Position numbers and translations under genes: made by a program | Notes under the pieces: model-generated | What the model was told of the DNA's origin: nothing | Databases searched by the model: none | What the model saw: the letters and a program-made list of their open reading frames with translations, nothing else | Assembly: GCF_900143055.1 (NCBI RefSeq) | Contig: NZ_FRCW01000005.1 | Span: 62,001-126,000 of the forward strand | Direction: 5' to 3' | Length of the DNA: 64,000 nucleotides | Source: Fibrobacter sp. UWR3 | Lineage (GTDB): Bacteria; Fibrobacterota; Fibrobacteria; Fibrobacterales; Fibrobacteraceae | Shown here: in pieces, positions 18,332-27,416 of the stretch | Numbering within the stretch: the stretch's first letter is position 1 | Layout of the letters: every line of letters starts with the position of its first letter

Positions 18332-18378
18332 TTTTCTATCTTTACGCCCGAAAATTCAACCTATAACCCAAAGAGACT

Positions 18379-20652
18379 ATGCTTTTCAATTTCGACATGA
18401 TCCAGGGCGTGTATGCCCGCATTCCCGCCCGCGTTGAAGCTGCCCGCAAGCAGTTGGGCCGTCCGCTCACCCTCGCCGAAAAGATTATCTACAGCCACCT
18501 GATCGATGGCGCCGAGAACAGGACTTACGAGCGCGGCAAGGATTTTGCCGAATTCCACCCCGACCGCGTGGCCATGCAGGATGCAACCGCCCAGATGGCC
18601 CTTTTGCAGTTCACCACCGCCGGCAAGGCCCGCGTGGCAGTGCCGAGCTCCGTGCACTGCGACCACCTGATTATCGCCCGCGAAGGTGTCGAAAAGGACC
18701 TCCCCCGCGCGAAGGAAGAAAGCAAGGAAGTTTACGATTTTCTCCAGTCCGTGTCTGCCAAGTACGGCATTGACTGCTGGCTCCCGGGTGCAGGCATCAT
18801 CCACCAGGTGGTGCTCGAAAACTACGCCTTCCCGGGTGGAATGATGATCGGTACCGACTCCCACACCGTGAACGCTGGCGGCCTCGGCATGCTCGCCATT
18901 GGCGTGGGCGGTGCAGACGCCGTGGATGCCATGGTGGGCCTCCCGTGGGAACTCAAGTACCCGAAGATGATTGGCGTGAAGCTCACCGGCAAACTCCAGG
19001 GCTTCGCAACCGCCAAAGACATCATCCTGAAGCTCGCTGGCATCCTGACCGTGAAGGGCGGCACCAACGCCATTATCGAATACTTCGGCGAAGGCGCTCG
19101 TAGCCTCTCCGCCACAGGCAAGGCAACGATTGCGAACATGGGTGCCGAAGTGGGCGCTACCTGCTCCACCTTCAGCTACGACGACTCCATGAGCCGCTAC
19201 CTCCGCGCTACAGGCCGTGCCGACGTTGCCGCCGCCGCCGACAAGATTGCAGAACACCTCAAGGCCGACCCCGAAGTCGAAGCAAATCCAGAAAAGTACT
19301 TTGACCGCGTCGTCGAAATCGACTTGAACACGCTCGTGCCGCACTTCAACGGCCCGTTCAGCCCGGACCGCGCCTACGCCGTGACCGACATGGCAGAAAG
19401 CCTCAAGGCCACCGAAACCAAGCCGGAATCTACGCCGGTCGTAAGCGCCGCACTCATCGGCAGCTGCACGAACTCCAGCTACGAAGATTTGTTCATGGCA
19501 GCGAACATGATCAAGCAGGCCCTCGCGAAGGGTCTCAGCCCGAAGTGCCCGCTCCTCATCAACCCGGGTTCCGAACAGGTGCGCTACACCGCCGAACGCG
19601 ACGGTCTCATCGACCTGTTCAAGCAGTTCGGCGCCACAATCATGACGAACGCCTGCGGTCCTTGCATTGGCCGCTGGGACCGCGCCGGTGCCGACAAGAA
19701 GGAACTCAACACCATCGTCCACAGTTTCAACCGCAACTTCGCGAAACGCGCCGACGGCAACCCGAACACGCACGCCTTCGTCGCCTCCCCGCTCATGGCC
19801 GTGATTGCAGCCCTCAGCGGCGACATCCGCTTCAACCCGATGACCGACACCCTCGTGAACAACGAAGGCAAGGCCGTGAAGCTCGACCCGCCAGAGCAGT
19901 GCGAACTCCCGCCGAAGGGCTTCGAAGTCAAGGACGCCGGCTACCAGGCTCCTGCCGAAGACGGTTCCATGATTACCGTTTCCATCAACCCCGAAAGCAA
20001 GCGCCTCCAGGCCCTCGCCCCGTTCGCCGCCTGGGACGGCAAGGACATCGCCGGTGCCCCGCTCCTCATCAAGGCCAAGGGCAAGTGCACCACCGACCAC
20101 ATCTCCATGGCCGGTCCGTGGCTCAACTACCGCGGTCACCTCGAAAACATTTCGAACAACATGCTCATCGGCGCCGTGAACGCCTTCAACGGCGAAACGA
20201 ACAAGGTCCTCTGCCAGTGCGGGCAGTACAAGGAAGTCCCCGAACTCGCCAAGATTTACAAGGCCAAGGGCACGGGCTCCATCGTCATCGGTGACGAAAA
20301 CTACGGCGAAGGCTCCAGCCGCGAACACGCCGCCATGGAACCGCGCTTCCTCGGCGTGAAGGCCGTAATCGTGAAGAGCTTCGCCCGCATCCACGAGACG
20401 AACCTCAAGAAGCAGGGCATGCTCGCCCTCACCTTCAAGAACGCCGCCGACTACGACAAGATCCAGGAACAAGACGTGTTTGACATCGTGGGCCTCACCA
20501 AGTTCGCCCCGGGTTCCGAGTTCACCCTCGTCGCCCACCACAAGGATGGCTCCGTCGATAACATCGCCCTCAGCCACACCTACAACGAACAGCAGTGGGC
20601 ATGGTTCAAGGCAGGTTCGGCCCTCAACCTGATCCGCGCGAACAACAAGTAA
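18379..20652 (+). CDS. acn: Aconitate hydratase (mitochondrial-type)
   Basis: 757 residues, ATG 18379 with AAAGAGA upstream. It interconverts citrate and isocitrate in the TCA cycle via a 4Fe-4S cluster. Cluster cysteines are seen in [12 protein letters not shown] and [12 protein letters not shown]. Other family motifs: [25 protein letters not shown], and the C-terminal swivel-domain segment [16 protein letters not shown]-terminus and length (about 755) match the mitochondrial/AcnM-like branch rather than bacterial AcnA (about 890) or AcnB. It is followed 14 nt later by a FISUMP gene, probably co-transcribed but functionally unrelated. Confidence 0.95.
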   Translation: MLFNFDMIQGVYARIPARVEAARKQLGRPLTLAEKIIYSHLIDGAENRTYERGKDFAEFHPDRVAMQDATAQMALLQFTTAGKARVAVPSSVHCDHLIIAREGVEKDLPRAKEESKEVYDFLQSVSAKYGIDCWLPGAGIIHQVVLENYAFPGGMMIGTDSHTVNAGGLGMLAIGVGGADAVDAMVGLPWELKYPKMIGVKLTGKLQGFATAKDIILKLAGILTVKGGTNAIIEYFGEGARSLSATGKATIANMGAEVGATCSTFSYDDSMSRYLRATGRADVAAAADKIAEHLKADPEVEANPEKYFDRVVEIDLNTLVPHFNGPFSPDRAYAVTDMAESLKATETKPESTPVVSAALIGSCTNSSYEDLFMAANMIKQALAKGLSPKCPLLINPGSEQVRYTAERDGLIDLFKQFGATIMTNACGPCIGRWDRAGADKKELNTIVHSFNRNFAKRADGNPNTHAFVASPLMAVIAALSGDIRFNPMTDTLVNNEGKAVKLDPPEQCELPPKGFEVKDAGYQAPAEDGSMITVSINPESKRLQALAPFAAWDGKDIAGAPLLIKAKGKCTTDHISMAGPWLNYRGHLENISNNMLIGAVNAFNGETNKVLCQCGQYKEVPELAKIYKAKGTGSIVIGDENYGEGSSREHAAMEPRFLGVKAVIVKSFARIHETNLKKQGMLALTFKNAADYDKIQEQDVFDIVGLTKFAPGSEFTLVAHHKDGSVDNIALSHTYNEQQWAWFKAGSALNLIRANNK

Positions 20653-20666
20653 GCAAGGGCACGCCT

Positions 20667-21287
20667 ATGGAGCCGGAATTCAGCACCTTTACAGACCCCA
20701 GGGACGGCCGCACGTACCGTACTGTAAAGATTGGCAACCAGGAATGGTTCGCCGAGAACTTCGACTATGACTGCCCGGGCAGTGTCGTTTACGAGAACAA
20801 GACCGAAAACGAGACTCGGTACGGCAGGCTATACACCTGGGCGGAACTGATGGGGTTCGACGGCAAGATGAACGACAATGTCGCTTTCACAACCGACGAG
20901 GAACGCAATGCCACCTACAGGGGCATCGCACCCGAGGGCTGGCACATTCCGAGCGATGCCGAATGGAAGGAACTCAAGGCGTATGTCGATAGCATCGCCG
21001 ATACCGAATTCGGGACCGCGCTCAAGTCCAGGAAGGGCTGGAAAAAGGACCCGGACGGCTGCCCCGCAGGTGCCGACGAGGTCGGGTTCAACGCCCTCCC
21101 GTCGGGCCGCCACATGCCCAACGGGGAATACCTCTACGGCGGCAAGGGCGCGCACTTCTGGACATCTACCGAAGTCGACAAGGTTTACGCCATCCGCTGG
21201 GGCGGCACGTATGCAGGCGAAGACTTCACCGGTTTCAGGACGTACAAGGCGCAGGCCCTCGCGCTCCGTCTGGTAAAGGACCGCTAA
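20667..21287 (+). CDS. Stand-alone FISUMP-domain protein
   Basis: 206 residues from ATG 20667 (AAGGG 8 nt upstream). The track-length frame from 20595 would overlap aconitase and is rejected. A single complete FISUMP domain: DGRTYRTVKIGNQEWFAENF, GRLYTWAELMG, PEGWHIPSDAEWKELK, DEVGFNALPSGRH, HFWTSTE, ending ALRLVKDR. It has no signal peptide or lipobox, unlike the other two FISUMP genes here, so this copy appears cytoplasmic or uses another export route. Function unknown. Confidence 0.85.
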   Translation: MEPEFSTFTDPRDGRTYRTVKIGNQEWFAENFDYDCPGSVVYENKTENETRYGRLYTWAELMGFDGKMNDNVAFTTDEERNATYRGIAPEGWHIPSDAEWKELKAYVDSIADTEFGTALKSRKGWKKDPDGCPAGADEVGFNALPSGRHMPNGEYLYGGKGAHFWTSTEVDKVYAIRWGGTYAGEDFTGFRTYKAQALALRLVKDR

Positions 21288-21376
21288 GCGCGCTCAGATA
21301 AAATAACTTGCAACGCAGTTGCAACTCCGTGACAAATAATTAAATTTGTCTTGATTACTAAACGGAGTGTATCGCA

Positions 21377-23071
21377 ATGCAAGGCAATCGTGAAAACTGG
21401 GGTTCCAAGCTGGGCGTAATCCTCGCTGTCGCAGGTTCCGCCGTCGGGCTTGGCAACTTCTTGCGCTTCCCGGTGCAGGCGGCCACCAACGGTGGCGGCG
21501 CCTTTATCATCCCCTACCTCATCGCTTTCGTGTTTCTCGGGATTCCCCTCGCGTGGATGGAATGGAGCCTCGGGCGCTATGCGGGCAGCCACAACTACGG
21601 CACCGCCCCGAGCACGTTCCACATCATTTTCCACAAGAAGAAGGGTTGGGCCAAGCATCTCGGGTCCATCGGGCTTTTGCCGCCCATCTTCATCGTGTTC
21701 TACTACGTGTTCATCCAGTCGTGGATTCTCGCGTTCGCATTCTATTCGCTCAACGGCACCCTCATGGAGAAGGTCGCCCTCGGGCCCGAGGCGGTCACCC
21801 AGTTCTTCAGCGACTTCATCATGCTCAAGACCTGCGTGGGCCCCGTTCCCGTAGCCCTCATATTCTTCCTCATCACGTTCGCCTGCAACATGGGAGTGCT
21901 CTCGTTCGGCGTGCGCAAGGGCATCGAGCGCGCGAACAAGATATGCATGCCGATCCTCCTTATCATGGGCCTTATTCTCGTAGCACGTGTGCTCACACTC
22001 GACGGTATCGGCAAGGGTCTCGCCTTCATGTGGAACCCGAACCTTTCCGAACTCGCCAGCCCCAAGGTGTGGATGGCGGCAGCAGGCCAGGTGTTCTTCA
22101 CCATGAGCCTCGGCATGGGCATCATCTTCTGCTACGCAAGCTACCTCAAGCCCAAGGAAGACCTCACGCTTTCTTCGCTTACCGCTAGCGCCACGAACGG
22201 TTTTGCCGAAATCATCATCGGCGGTACGGTCGTCATCCCGATAGCCGTGCTTATCGCGGGCGCGAACATCGAGCAGTGCGCAAAGCTCGGCACCTTCGGC
22301 CTCGGCTTCCAGACCATGCCCTACGTGTTCGGCACGCTCCCGCTCGGGGGCCTGTTGCAGACCATCTGGTTCGCGATGCTATTCTTTGCGGGCATCACGA
22401 GTGCGATTTCAATCATCCAGCCGCTCATCAGCTTCTGCGAAGACGACCTCAAGTTCTCCCGCAAAAAGTCCGTGGCGACCATCAGCACCATCACGTTTAT
22501 CGGTAGCCTCACCGCCATCTTCGGGCTTGCCGCAGGTACGGTCGACGAACTCGACTTCTGGGGCGGCACCTTCCTGCTCGTGGTGTTCGGGGCCATCCAG
22601 GCCATCATGTTCAGTTTCGTGCTCGGGCGCCGCAAGGCGGTCATCTCGAACGAATCGTTCTACCAGGGCGAAGACACCATCGGCGACCCGAACGAGAACG
22701 TCGCCTTCGGTCTCATGAACGTGGGTGCAAAGCTAAAGCTCCCCCGCTTCTTCAGGCCCATCATCCAGTACGTTTGCCCGGCATACCTCATCATCCTGCT
22801 CATCTCGTTCACGTTTACAGACGGCCTCCCGATTATCACGCTCAGCAACATCGCCGACACGGCGAAGGTCACCTTCCTCGGTATGGAATTCCCGCAGAAG
22901 GGCTTCACCTGGGCGTTCCGCGGGTTCCTGCTGCTCGTCATCGTGCTCCTGAACGTCGCCATCGCATACGCATGGCGCAAGGGCGGCACCGCAGAACAGG
23001 GCCGTAACGCGGACATACAGAAGATGCCCATGGGCAATTCCGACGAAACCGAAACACAGAAGGAGGCATAA
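21377..23071 (+). CDS. Sodium-dependent transporter, NSS/SNF family
   Basis: 564 residues, ATG 21377 with GGAG 10 nt upstream. The neurotransmitter:sodium symporter signature is clear in the first segment: WGSKLGVILAVAGSAVGLGN then FLRFPVQAATNGGGAF. About twelve hydrophobic segments follow, with the sodium-site-like GITSAISIIQPL near residue 345. It should import an amino acid with Na+ across the inner membrane. The 35-residue gene one base downstream resembles the MetS small subunit of MetP-type methionine/alanine importers, which favours that substrate class. The C-terminal tail is hydrophilic. Confidence 0.93.
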   Translation: MQGNRENWGSKLGVILAVAGSAVGLGNFLRFPVQAATNGGGAFIIPYLIAFVFLGIPLAWMEWSLGRYAGSHNYGTAPSTFHIIFHKKKGWAKHLGSIGLLPPIFIVFYYVFIQSWILAFAFYSLNGTLMEKVALGPEAVTQFFSDFIMLKTCVGPVPVALIFFLITFACNMGVLSFGVRKGIERANKICMPILLIMGLILVARVLTLDGIGKGLAFMWNPNLSELASPKVWMAAAGQVFFTMSLGMGIIFCYASYLKPKEDLTLSSLTASATNGFAEIIIGGTVVIPIAVLIAGANIEQCAKLGTFGLGFQTMPYVFGTLPLGGLLQTIWFAMLFFAGITSAISIIQPLISFCEDDLKFSRKKSVATISTITFIGSLTAIFGLAAGTVDELDFWGGTFLLVVFGAIQAIMFSFVLGRRKAVISNESFYQGEDTIGDPNENVAFGLMNVGAKLKLPRFFRPIIQYVCPAYLIILLISFTFTDGLPIITLSNIADTAKVTFLGMEFPQKGFTWAFRGFLLLVIVLLNVAIAYAWRKGGTAEQGRNADIQKMPMGNSDETETQKEA

Positions 23072-23072
23072 C

Positions 23073-23180
23073 ATGGATGCAGAATTCACCACCAGCGGAC
23101 TCGTTTTTATGCTCTCGTCCTGGGCGGCAATTATCGGACTATGCGTATTCTGCTTTGTCAAGGTGTTCAAGAACAAGTAG
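23073..23180 (+). CDS. Small membrane subunit of NSS transporter (MetS-like)
   Basis: 35 residues, ATG 23073, one base after the transporter stop and with AGGAGG 7 nt upstream. It is too short for most gene finders. Sequence: a short polar start (MDAEFTTSG), one hydrophobic span (LVFMLSSWAAIIGLCVFCFV) and a basic end (KVFKNK). This matches the methionine/alanine-importer small subunit pattern in which a tiny single-span protein is encoded directly behind an NSS transporter. Coupled translation makes a partner role likely. Confidence 0.8.
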   Translation: MDAEFTTSGLVFMLSSWAAIIGLCVFCFVKVFKNK

Positions 23181-23224
23181 GCAATATTTTTTGTTATCTT
23201 GTACACGAATAACAGGAGAACTTT

Positions 23225-23725
23225 ATGGATATCAAGAAGAAAGTCGAAGAACTGGCGCTCACCCTACCCGAATGCCCCGCACCGCTTGCCGCATACGTAC
23301 CCGCGACGCGCTTCGGCAACGTGATTGCAGTATCGGGCCAGCTCCCTTCCGTGAAGGGGGATTTTTCTGCCTATTGCGGCACAGTCCCGAACGAACTTTC
23401 CATTGAAAAGGCTACCGAAGCCGCCCGCATCTGCCTCCTGAACAACATCGCCGCCGCCATGACAAAACTCGAACACGGCGAAACCCTCAAGCTCGTGCAG
23501 ATGCAGGGCTTTGTGCAGTCCGCCGCGGACTTCCACGAGCAGCCCGCTATCCTCAACGGCGCAAGCGAACTCGCAGTCCAGATTCTCGGTGAAAACGGGA
23601 AGCACGCCCGTACCGCCGTCGGCGTGAGCGCACTCCCGAAAAACGCCGCTGTCGAAATCAGCTGCACATTCGAGGTCGTCCCCGAAGAGGTTCGCTTTAC
23701 CGGGCGCATGAACTGGATTGGCTAG
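23225..23725 (+). CDS. RidA/YjgF-family protein
   Basis: 166 residues, ATG 23225 with AGGAG upstream. RidA-like fold: AYVPATRFGNVIAVSGQLP near the N-terminus, GASELAVQILGENGKHARTA and VEISCTFEVV at the C-terminus. Proteins of this group deaminate reactive enamine/imine intermediates. It is longer than canonical RidA (about 130) and belongs to the YjgF-like longer group, so the exact substrate is unclear. Convergent with the small lipoprotein gene. Confidence 0.88.
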   Translation: MDIKKKVEELALTLPECPAPLAAYVPATRFGNVIAVSGQLPSVKGDFSAYCGTVPNELSIEKATEAARICLLNNIAAAMTKLEHGETLKLVQMQGFVQSAADFHEQPAILNGASELAVQILGENGKHARTAVGVSALPKNAAVEISCTFEVVPEEVRFTGRMNWIG

Positions 23726-23744
23726 GCTTGCCCGCTATCCGCGC

Positions 23745-23957
23745 CTAGTTCATGTCGAGCGCGGATAGCTTATCCTGCATTTTCTTGTTTTCTTTCTGGA
23801 GAGAATCGACCTGGACCTGCAGAGCCTGTATCTGGCCCTCAAGTTCTACTTTCTTCGATTCGAGCAGGCGGATTTCGTTCTCCACTTCGGGATTAGAGCA
23901 GGCGAAACACAAAAAGGTCGCGATAATTGCCAATAAAATAACATTTAACCTTGTCAT
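23745..23957 (-). CDS. Small coiled-coil lipoprotein
   Basis: 70 residues from ATG 23957; a TTG two codons earlier is possible. Signal peptide MTRLNVILLAIIATFLCFAC ends in a lipobox with Cys about 20. The rest is a continuous heptad-type coiled coil (VENEIRLLESKKVELEGQIQ). It resembles Lpp-like or SlyB-size outer-membrane lipoproteins in layout only. Divergent from the next gene. Confidence 0.7.
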   Translation of the reverse strand: MTRLNVILLAIIATFLCFACSNPEVENEIRLLESKKVELEGQIQALQVQVDSLQKENKKMQDKLSALDMN

Positions 23958-24014
23958 GTCCAAAATTTAATTATAAATATGGGACAAGAAGAACAATCTG
24001 CGGAAAAAGGTATT

Positions 24015-24413
24015 ATGATTAACAAGGTCTGGGAATGGTTTAACGCTCAAGGCTACAAGGGCTCCATATCGGTTTGCGATCCGAAGGCGCTCAGGCTTTC
24101 GACTGAACCCGCATTTACCTGCAAGGCGAACACTCCCGACGACGACACCTTTATCTACGAGCAAATCTTCGAAATCGACCCCGACTACCGGGTTGCAGCC
24201 ATCATCAAGGAAGCAGCCGGAATCCCCGCCCGCGAGTGGCTGCCCGACGGCGCACAGGAACCCGCAGAAATTTCCTTCGAAGGCTCACCCGACCAGATAC
24301 AGGGGCGCATCGACGACGCCATTCTCGAAGGCCTCGCCCACAAAAAAAATCTCCGGATCAGGGAATCCGGAGCAATCGTGAAATTCGGGTATAAGATCGA
24401 AGATCTGCTATGA
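24015..24413 (+). CDS. Hypothetical protein
   Basis: 132 residues if started at ATG 24015, which has AAAGG 5 nt upstream. ATG 23979 adds 12 residues but lies on a TATAAA-like box and has no ribosome site. Starts MINKVWEWFNAQGYKGSISV. No membrane segment or signal. I recognise no family. Its stop overlaps the start of the flavin-reductase-like gene by 4 nt (ATGA), so the two are an operon. Confidence 0.65.
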   Translation: MINKVWEWFNAQGYKGSISVCDPKALRLSTEPAFTCKANTPDDDTFIYEQIFEIDPDYRVAAIIKEAAGIPAREWLPDGAQEPAEISFEGSPDQIQGRIDDAILEGLAHKKNLRIRESGAIVKFGYKIEDLL

Positions 24414-24931
24414 AAAAAGAAATCAACGTTCTCGAGTACACAAACGAAATTATCAACGCCGTTAAGAGTGGAGTACTATTGACGGCATCCGCCGACGGTA
24501 AAGCAAACACGATGAGCATCTCGTGGGGCTCGGTCGGCATCGAATGGAACCGAGTCCTCTTTACAACATTCGTGCGAACGAGCCGTTATACTTTTGAATT
24601 CCTCGAAAAAAACGGTGAATTTACCATAAGTATTCCGCGAGAAAGCTCCCCAAAAAAACTCATCGCCCAGTGCGGGTCCAACAGCGGTCGCGACATAGAC
24701 AAGGCAAAGGAGTTCGGTTTCAGCTATGTAGACGGAGAAACAGTGAGCGTTCCTGCCGTCAAGGAATATCCGCTCGTACTTGAATGCAAGGTGGTCTACA
24801 AACAGTTACAGGACGAAAAGGCAATCTTTCCCGATGATCTTGAGAAATTCTACCCGAAGAGTAGCAATGGTAAACGAGACATCCACATGGCATATACCGC
24901 AGAAATCACAAAAGCATATATTCTGGAATAG
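24410..24931 (+). CDS. Flavin reductase-like domain protein
   Basis: 173 residues, ATG 24410 overlapping the previous stop. FMN-binding split-barrel type: GVLLTASADGKANTMSISWG, FTTFVRTSRYTFEFLEKNGEF, TISIP, and a hydrophobic strand near KEYPLVLECKVVY. Such proteins bind FMN and reduce flavins or act on small substrates; the substrate is not evident. It is the last gene before a sharp drop in GC content. Confidence 0.85.
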   Translation: MKKEINVLEYTNEIINAVKSGVLLTASADGKANTMSISWGSVGIEWNRVLFTTFVRTSRYTFEFLEKNGEFTISIPRESSPKKLIAQCGSNSGRDIDKAKEFGFSYVDGETVSVPAVKEYPLVLECKVVYKQLQDEKAIFPDDLEKFYPKSSNGKRDIHMAYTAEITKAYILE

Positions 24932-25049
24932 ATTCTCTGCAAGCCACCAAGCGAAAGAATTCTTAGTGATATATAGTTATTTGATGTGCGTAATCACTTT
25001 TTTCCATTTTTGACATTTTCTGCCATTTTATTTTACTATTTTCCCAAAT

Positions 25050-25961
25050 ATGAAGCAAGATGCCAAACCTTTTATTAAGTGGGTGGGCGGGAAAACTCAA
25101 CTTTTGGAGGAAATCCGCAAATATTACCCATCGCATATAGAAAAATACTGTGAACCATTCGTGGGTGGTGGTGCAGTTCTTTTCGACGTACTATCTAAGG
25201 CTCTTCCGAATGAAGTGTTAATTAATGACATTAATGCAGAACTCATTAACACATACAAGCAGATAAAAGAAAATTGTTCAGGGATGATTGATGAACTAGC
25301 AAAAATGCAAGAGAAATATTGGAGTTCCTCCCCTGAAGACAATAAATCCCTTTATTTCGAGAAGAGAGACCGCTTTAACACACTAAAAGTTAATGGAAAT
25401 AAAAAAGAGAATCTTGAAAAAGCAGTACTTTTTATATTTCTTAACAAAACATGCTTCAACGGTTTATTCCGCGTTAATTCAAAAGGATTATTCAACGTTC
25501 CGTTCAATAATGCGAAGAGACCTCTTCTTTGTGATGAAGAAAACCTGAAGGCCTGTTCAACACTTCTAAAAAATGTTAAAATGACTGTTGGCAGTTATAG
25601 TCAATGCAACGATTTTATAGATAATAAAACATTCGTATATTTAGATCCTCCATATAGGCCTTTAACACAAACTGCGGCATTTACATCATACAATGAAAAC
25701 GCTTTTGGTGATAAAGAACAAATCAAACTAGCCAAATTCATTGAAGAGATTTCGAATAGAAAAGCTATCGTTGTTACAAGTAATTCCGACCCAAAAAACA
25801 TTTGTGAAGAAGATACATTTTTTGACAACCTCTATAAAAAATTCACAATCAAGCGAGTTTCAGCATCTAGAATGATTAATTCTAACGCAAAAAAACGTGG
25901 AGCAATAAACGAGCTACTAATTAGTAATGTAGCAGAATGTTCTAGGAGTGTCTATGGTTAA
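25050..25961 (+). CDS. dpnM: DpnM-type DNA adenine methyltransferase (GATC)
   Basis: 303 residues, ATG 25050. Alpha-type N6-adenine methyltransferase of the Dam/DpnM group: N-terminal FIKWVGGKTQLLEEI, SAM motif CEPFVGGGAVLFD, ND(I/N)NAELINTY, NGLFRVNSKGLFNVP and catalytic DPPY in VYLDPPYRPL. These lines agree closely with M.DpnII as I remember it. It methylates GATC to protect against the endonuclease encoded next, whose ATG lies 8 nt before this stop. The gene is much more AT-rich than its flanks. Confidence 0.93.
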   Translation: MKQDAKPFIKWVGGKTQLLEEIRKYYPSHIEKYCEPFVGGGAVLFDVLSKALPNEVLINDINAELINTYKQIKENCSGMIDELAKMQEKYWSSSPEDNKSLYFEKRDRFNTLKVNGNKKENLEKAVLFIFLNKTCFNGLFRVNSKGLFNVPFNNAKRPLLCDEENLKACSTLLKNVKMTVGSYSQCNDFIDNKTFVYLDPPYRPLTQTAAFTSYNENAFGDKEQIKLAKFIEEISNRKAIVVTSNSDPKNICEEDTFFDNLYKKFTIKRVSASRMINSNAKKRGAINELLISNVAECSRSVYG

Positions 25962-26817
25962 ACGAAATTTCACTAAATGGTTGGAGACTTTTCGTGAAAG
26001 TATTGCAACTTATTCATACTATGTTGATTTCAACAAAGTATTCCGAAATGTAGACTCAATAAAAATTGAGCTAAACATTTTGAATTCATTAATTGGCTCA
26101 AAAAACATCAAGCAGGATTTTGAGTCGATTCTTGCTAAATATCCAGAAGTAATTAAATGCATTCCCATTCTTTTGGCAGTCCGTAGTACAGAAATCCCTA
26201 TAAGCGATGAAAACGGAATGTTTGTTTATGAATTTGGCGGCATGATATATGACATTGCTGCTTATTCAGAATTTATGGAAAAATCCGGATTATTCGATTT
26301 AATGCAAAATCATTTGATTGGCAATCTAGTTGATTATGTAACAGGAGTTGAAACTGGTTTAGATTCTAATGGTCGCAAAAATCGTGGCGGTCATTTAATG
26401 GAGGACCTTGTAGAAGTATTCATTAGGAGAGCGGGATTTATAAAGGATAAGAACTATTTTAAAGAGATGTATATTTCAGACATTTCGAAGAAATGGAATA
26501 TAAATTTATCCGCCATATCAAACCAAGGAAAAATGGAAAAGCGGTTCGATTTCGTAGTAAAGACAGGGGAAAAGATTTACGCCATTGAAACAAATTTCTA
26601 TGGCAGCAGTGGTTCTAAATTAAATGAGACCGCAAGAAGCTATAAGACGATTGCGAACGAAGCCAAGACGATTCCAAATTTTGAATTTGTTTGGTTTACA
26701 GACGGTCTAGGCTGGGGTTCCGCAAAAAATAATTTGGAAGAAACTTTTGATGTACTGGAGCATATCTACTGCATTCATGATATAGAAAATGGAATAATGA
26801 AGGAGATTTTTAGATGA
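25954..26817 (+). CDS. dpnB: DpnII-type restriction endonuclease (GATC)
   Basis: 287 residues from ATG 25954 (AGGAG 6 nt upstream); a GTG two codons earlier is less likely. Strong DpnII features: NILNSLIGSKNIKQDF, MEKSGLFDLMQNHLIGNLVD, YVTGVETGLDSNGRKNRGG and the C-terminal NFYGSSGSKLNETARSYKTI followed by FEFVWFTDGLGW. The catalytic region includes KRFDFVVK...YAIETNFY. It cuts unmethylated GATC. It overlaps dpnM upstream and the unknown gene downstream by 4 nt, giving one operon. Confidence 0.93.
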   Translation: MVKRNFTKWLETFRESIATYSYYVDFNKVFRNVDSIKIELNILNSLIGSKNIKQDFESILAKYPEVIKCIPILLAVRSTEIPISDENGMFVYEFGGMIYDIAAYSEFMEKSGLFDLMQNHLIGNLVDYVTGVETGLDSNGRKNRGGHLMEDLVEVFIRRAGFIKDKNYFKEMYISDISKKWNINLSAISNQGKMEKRFDFVVKTGEKIYAIETNFYGSSGSKLNETARSYKTIANEAKTIPNFEFVWFTDGLGWGSAKNNLEETFDVLEHIYCIHDIENGIMKEIFR

Positions 26818-27395
26818 CAACCTCAACTATGGACAATGCTTATAATACAAATTATTATCATGACGGATCTCTCTTTCAGTTAAGACCAGCAAAAAAAGCT
26901 ATAAAGACATTTGTTTTGTCTAATGGCATAATTGTAGCAATGTTTCAAGGAAATCGTGGCGCGCATCCTGAATTAGATTTTGTCGTAAAAATACTTCGCA
27001 AAGGCAAAGATCAAAGACCGGAACCACCAATTCACACATATTGGGTAGTTGATTTAATGATTAAATCGCACATTTACCCAAATGAAATTAAAGAGGTTCT
27101 TAACTATTATATTGATTTTTATGACAAATGCAGACCTTTTGATACAGTTGAAGAACGAAATGCATATGAACCGCAATCGTTATCTTATATAATGGAAAAA
27201 TTTGGTAATTTGAATGCTTTTCACACTTTGCCGATGGATTATATCGCGCTTGTTATTGAATTATTCTGTTTATGCGAGAAGCGAAACGAAGGTGCATATA
27301 TGTTTAGAAATATTTTGCATATACTAAAAGATTATGTTGACGGAACTGCGGATTATATGAACGTGATAAAAGCTTCAATGCCATTAAATCGGTAA
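26814..27395 (+). CDS. Unrecognised protein inside the DpnII operon
   Basis: 193 residues, ATG 26814, overlapping the endonuclease stop (ATGA). No signal peptide, no clear membrane segment. Notable stretches: LFQLRPAKKAIKTFVLSNGI, FQGNRGAHPELDFVVKILRK and a helical second half (YIALVIELFCLCEKRNEGAY). It shares the low GC of the neighbours and sits between endonuclease and second methyltransferase, where the classical system has nothing. It could assist or regulate the restriction system or be a defence gene of its own. I recognise no family. Confidence 0.75.
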   Translation: MTTSTMDNAYNTNYYHDGSLFQLRPAKKAIKTFVLSNGIIVAMFQGNRGAHPELDFVVKILRKGKDQRPEPPIHTYWVVDLMIKSHIYPNEIKEVLNYYIDFYDKCRPFDTVEERNAYEPQSLSYIMEKFGNLNAFHTLPMDYIALVIELFCLCEKRNEGAYMFRNILHILKDYVDGTADYMNVIKASMPLNR

Positions 27396-27416
27396 GTAAT
27401 AAATTTGTTCGTAACA

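Noticed and set aside
18361-20577. A 738-codon open frame antisense to aconitase
   Set aside because: Shadow of a conserved enzyme gene; no family features.
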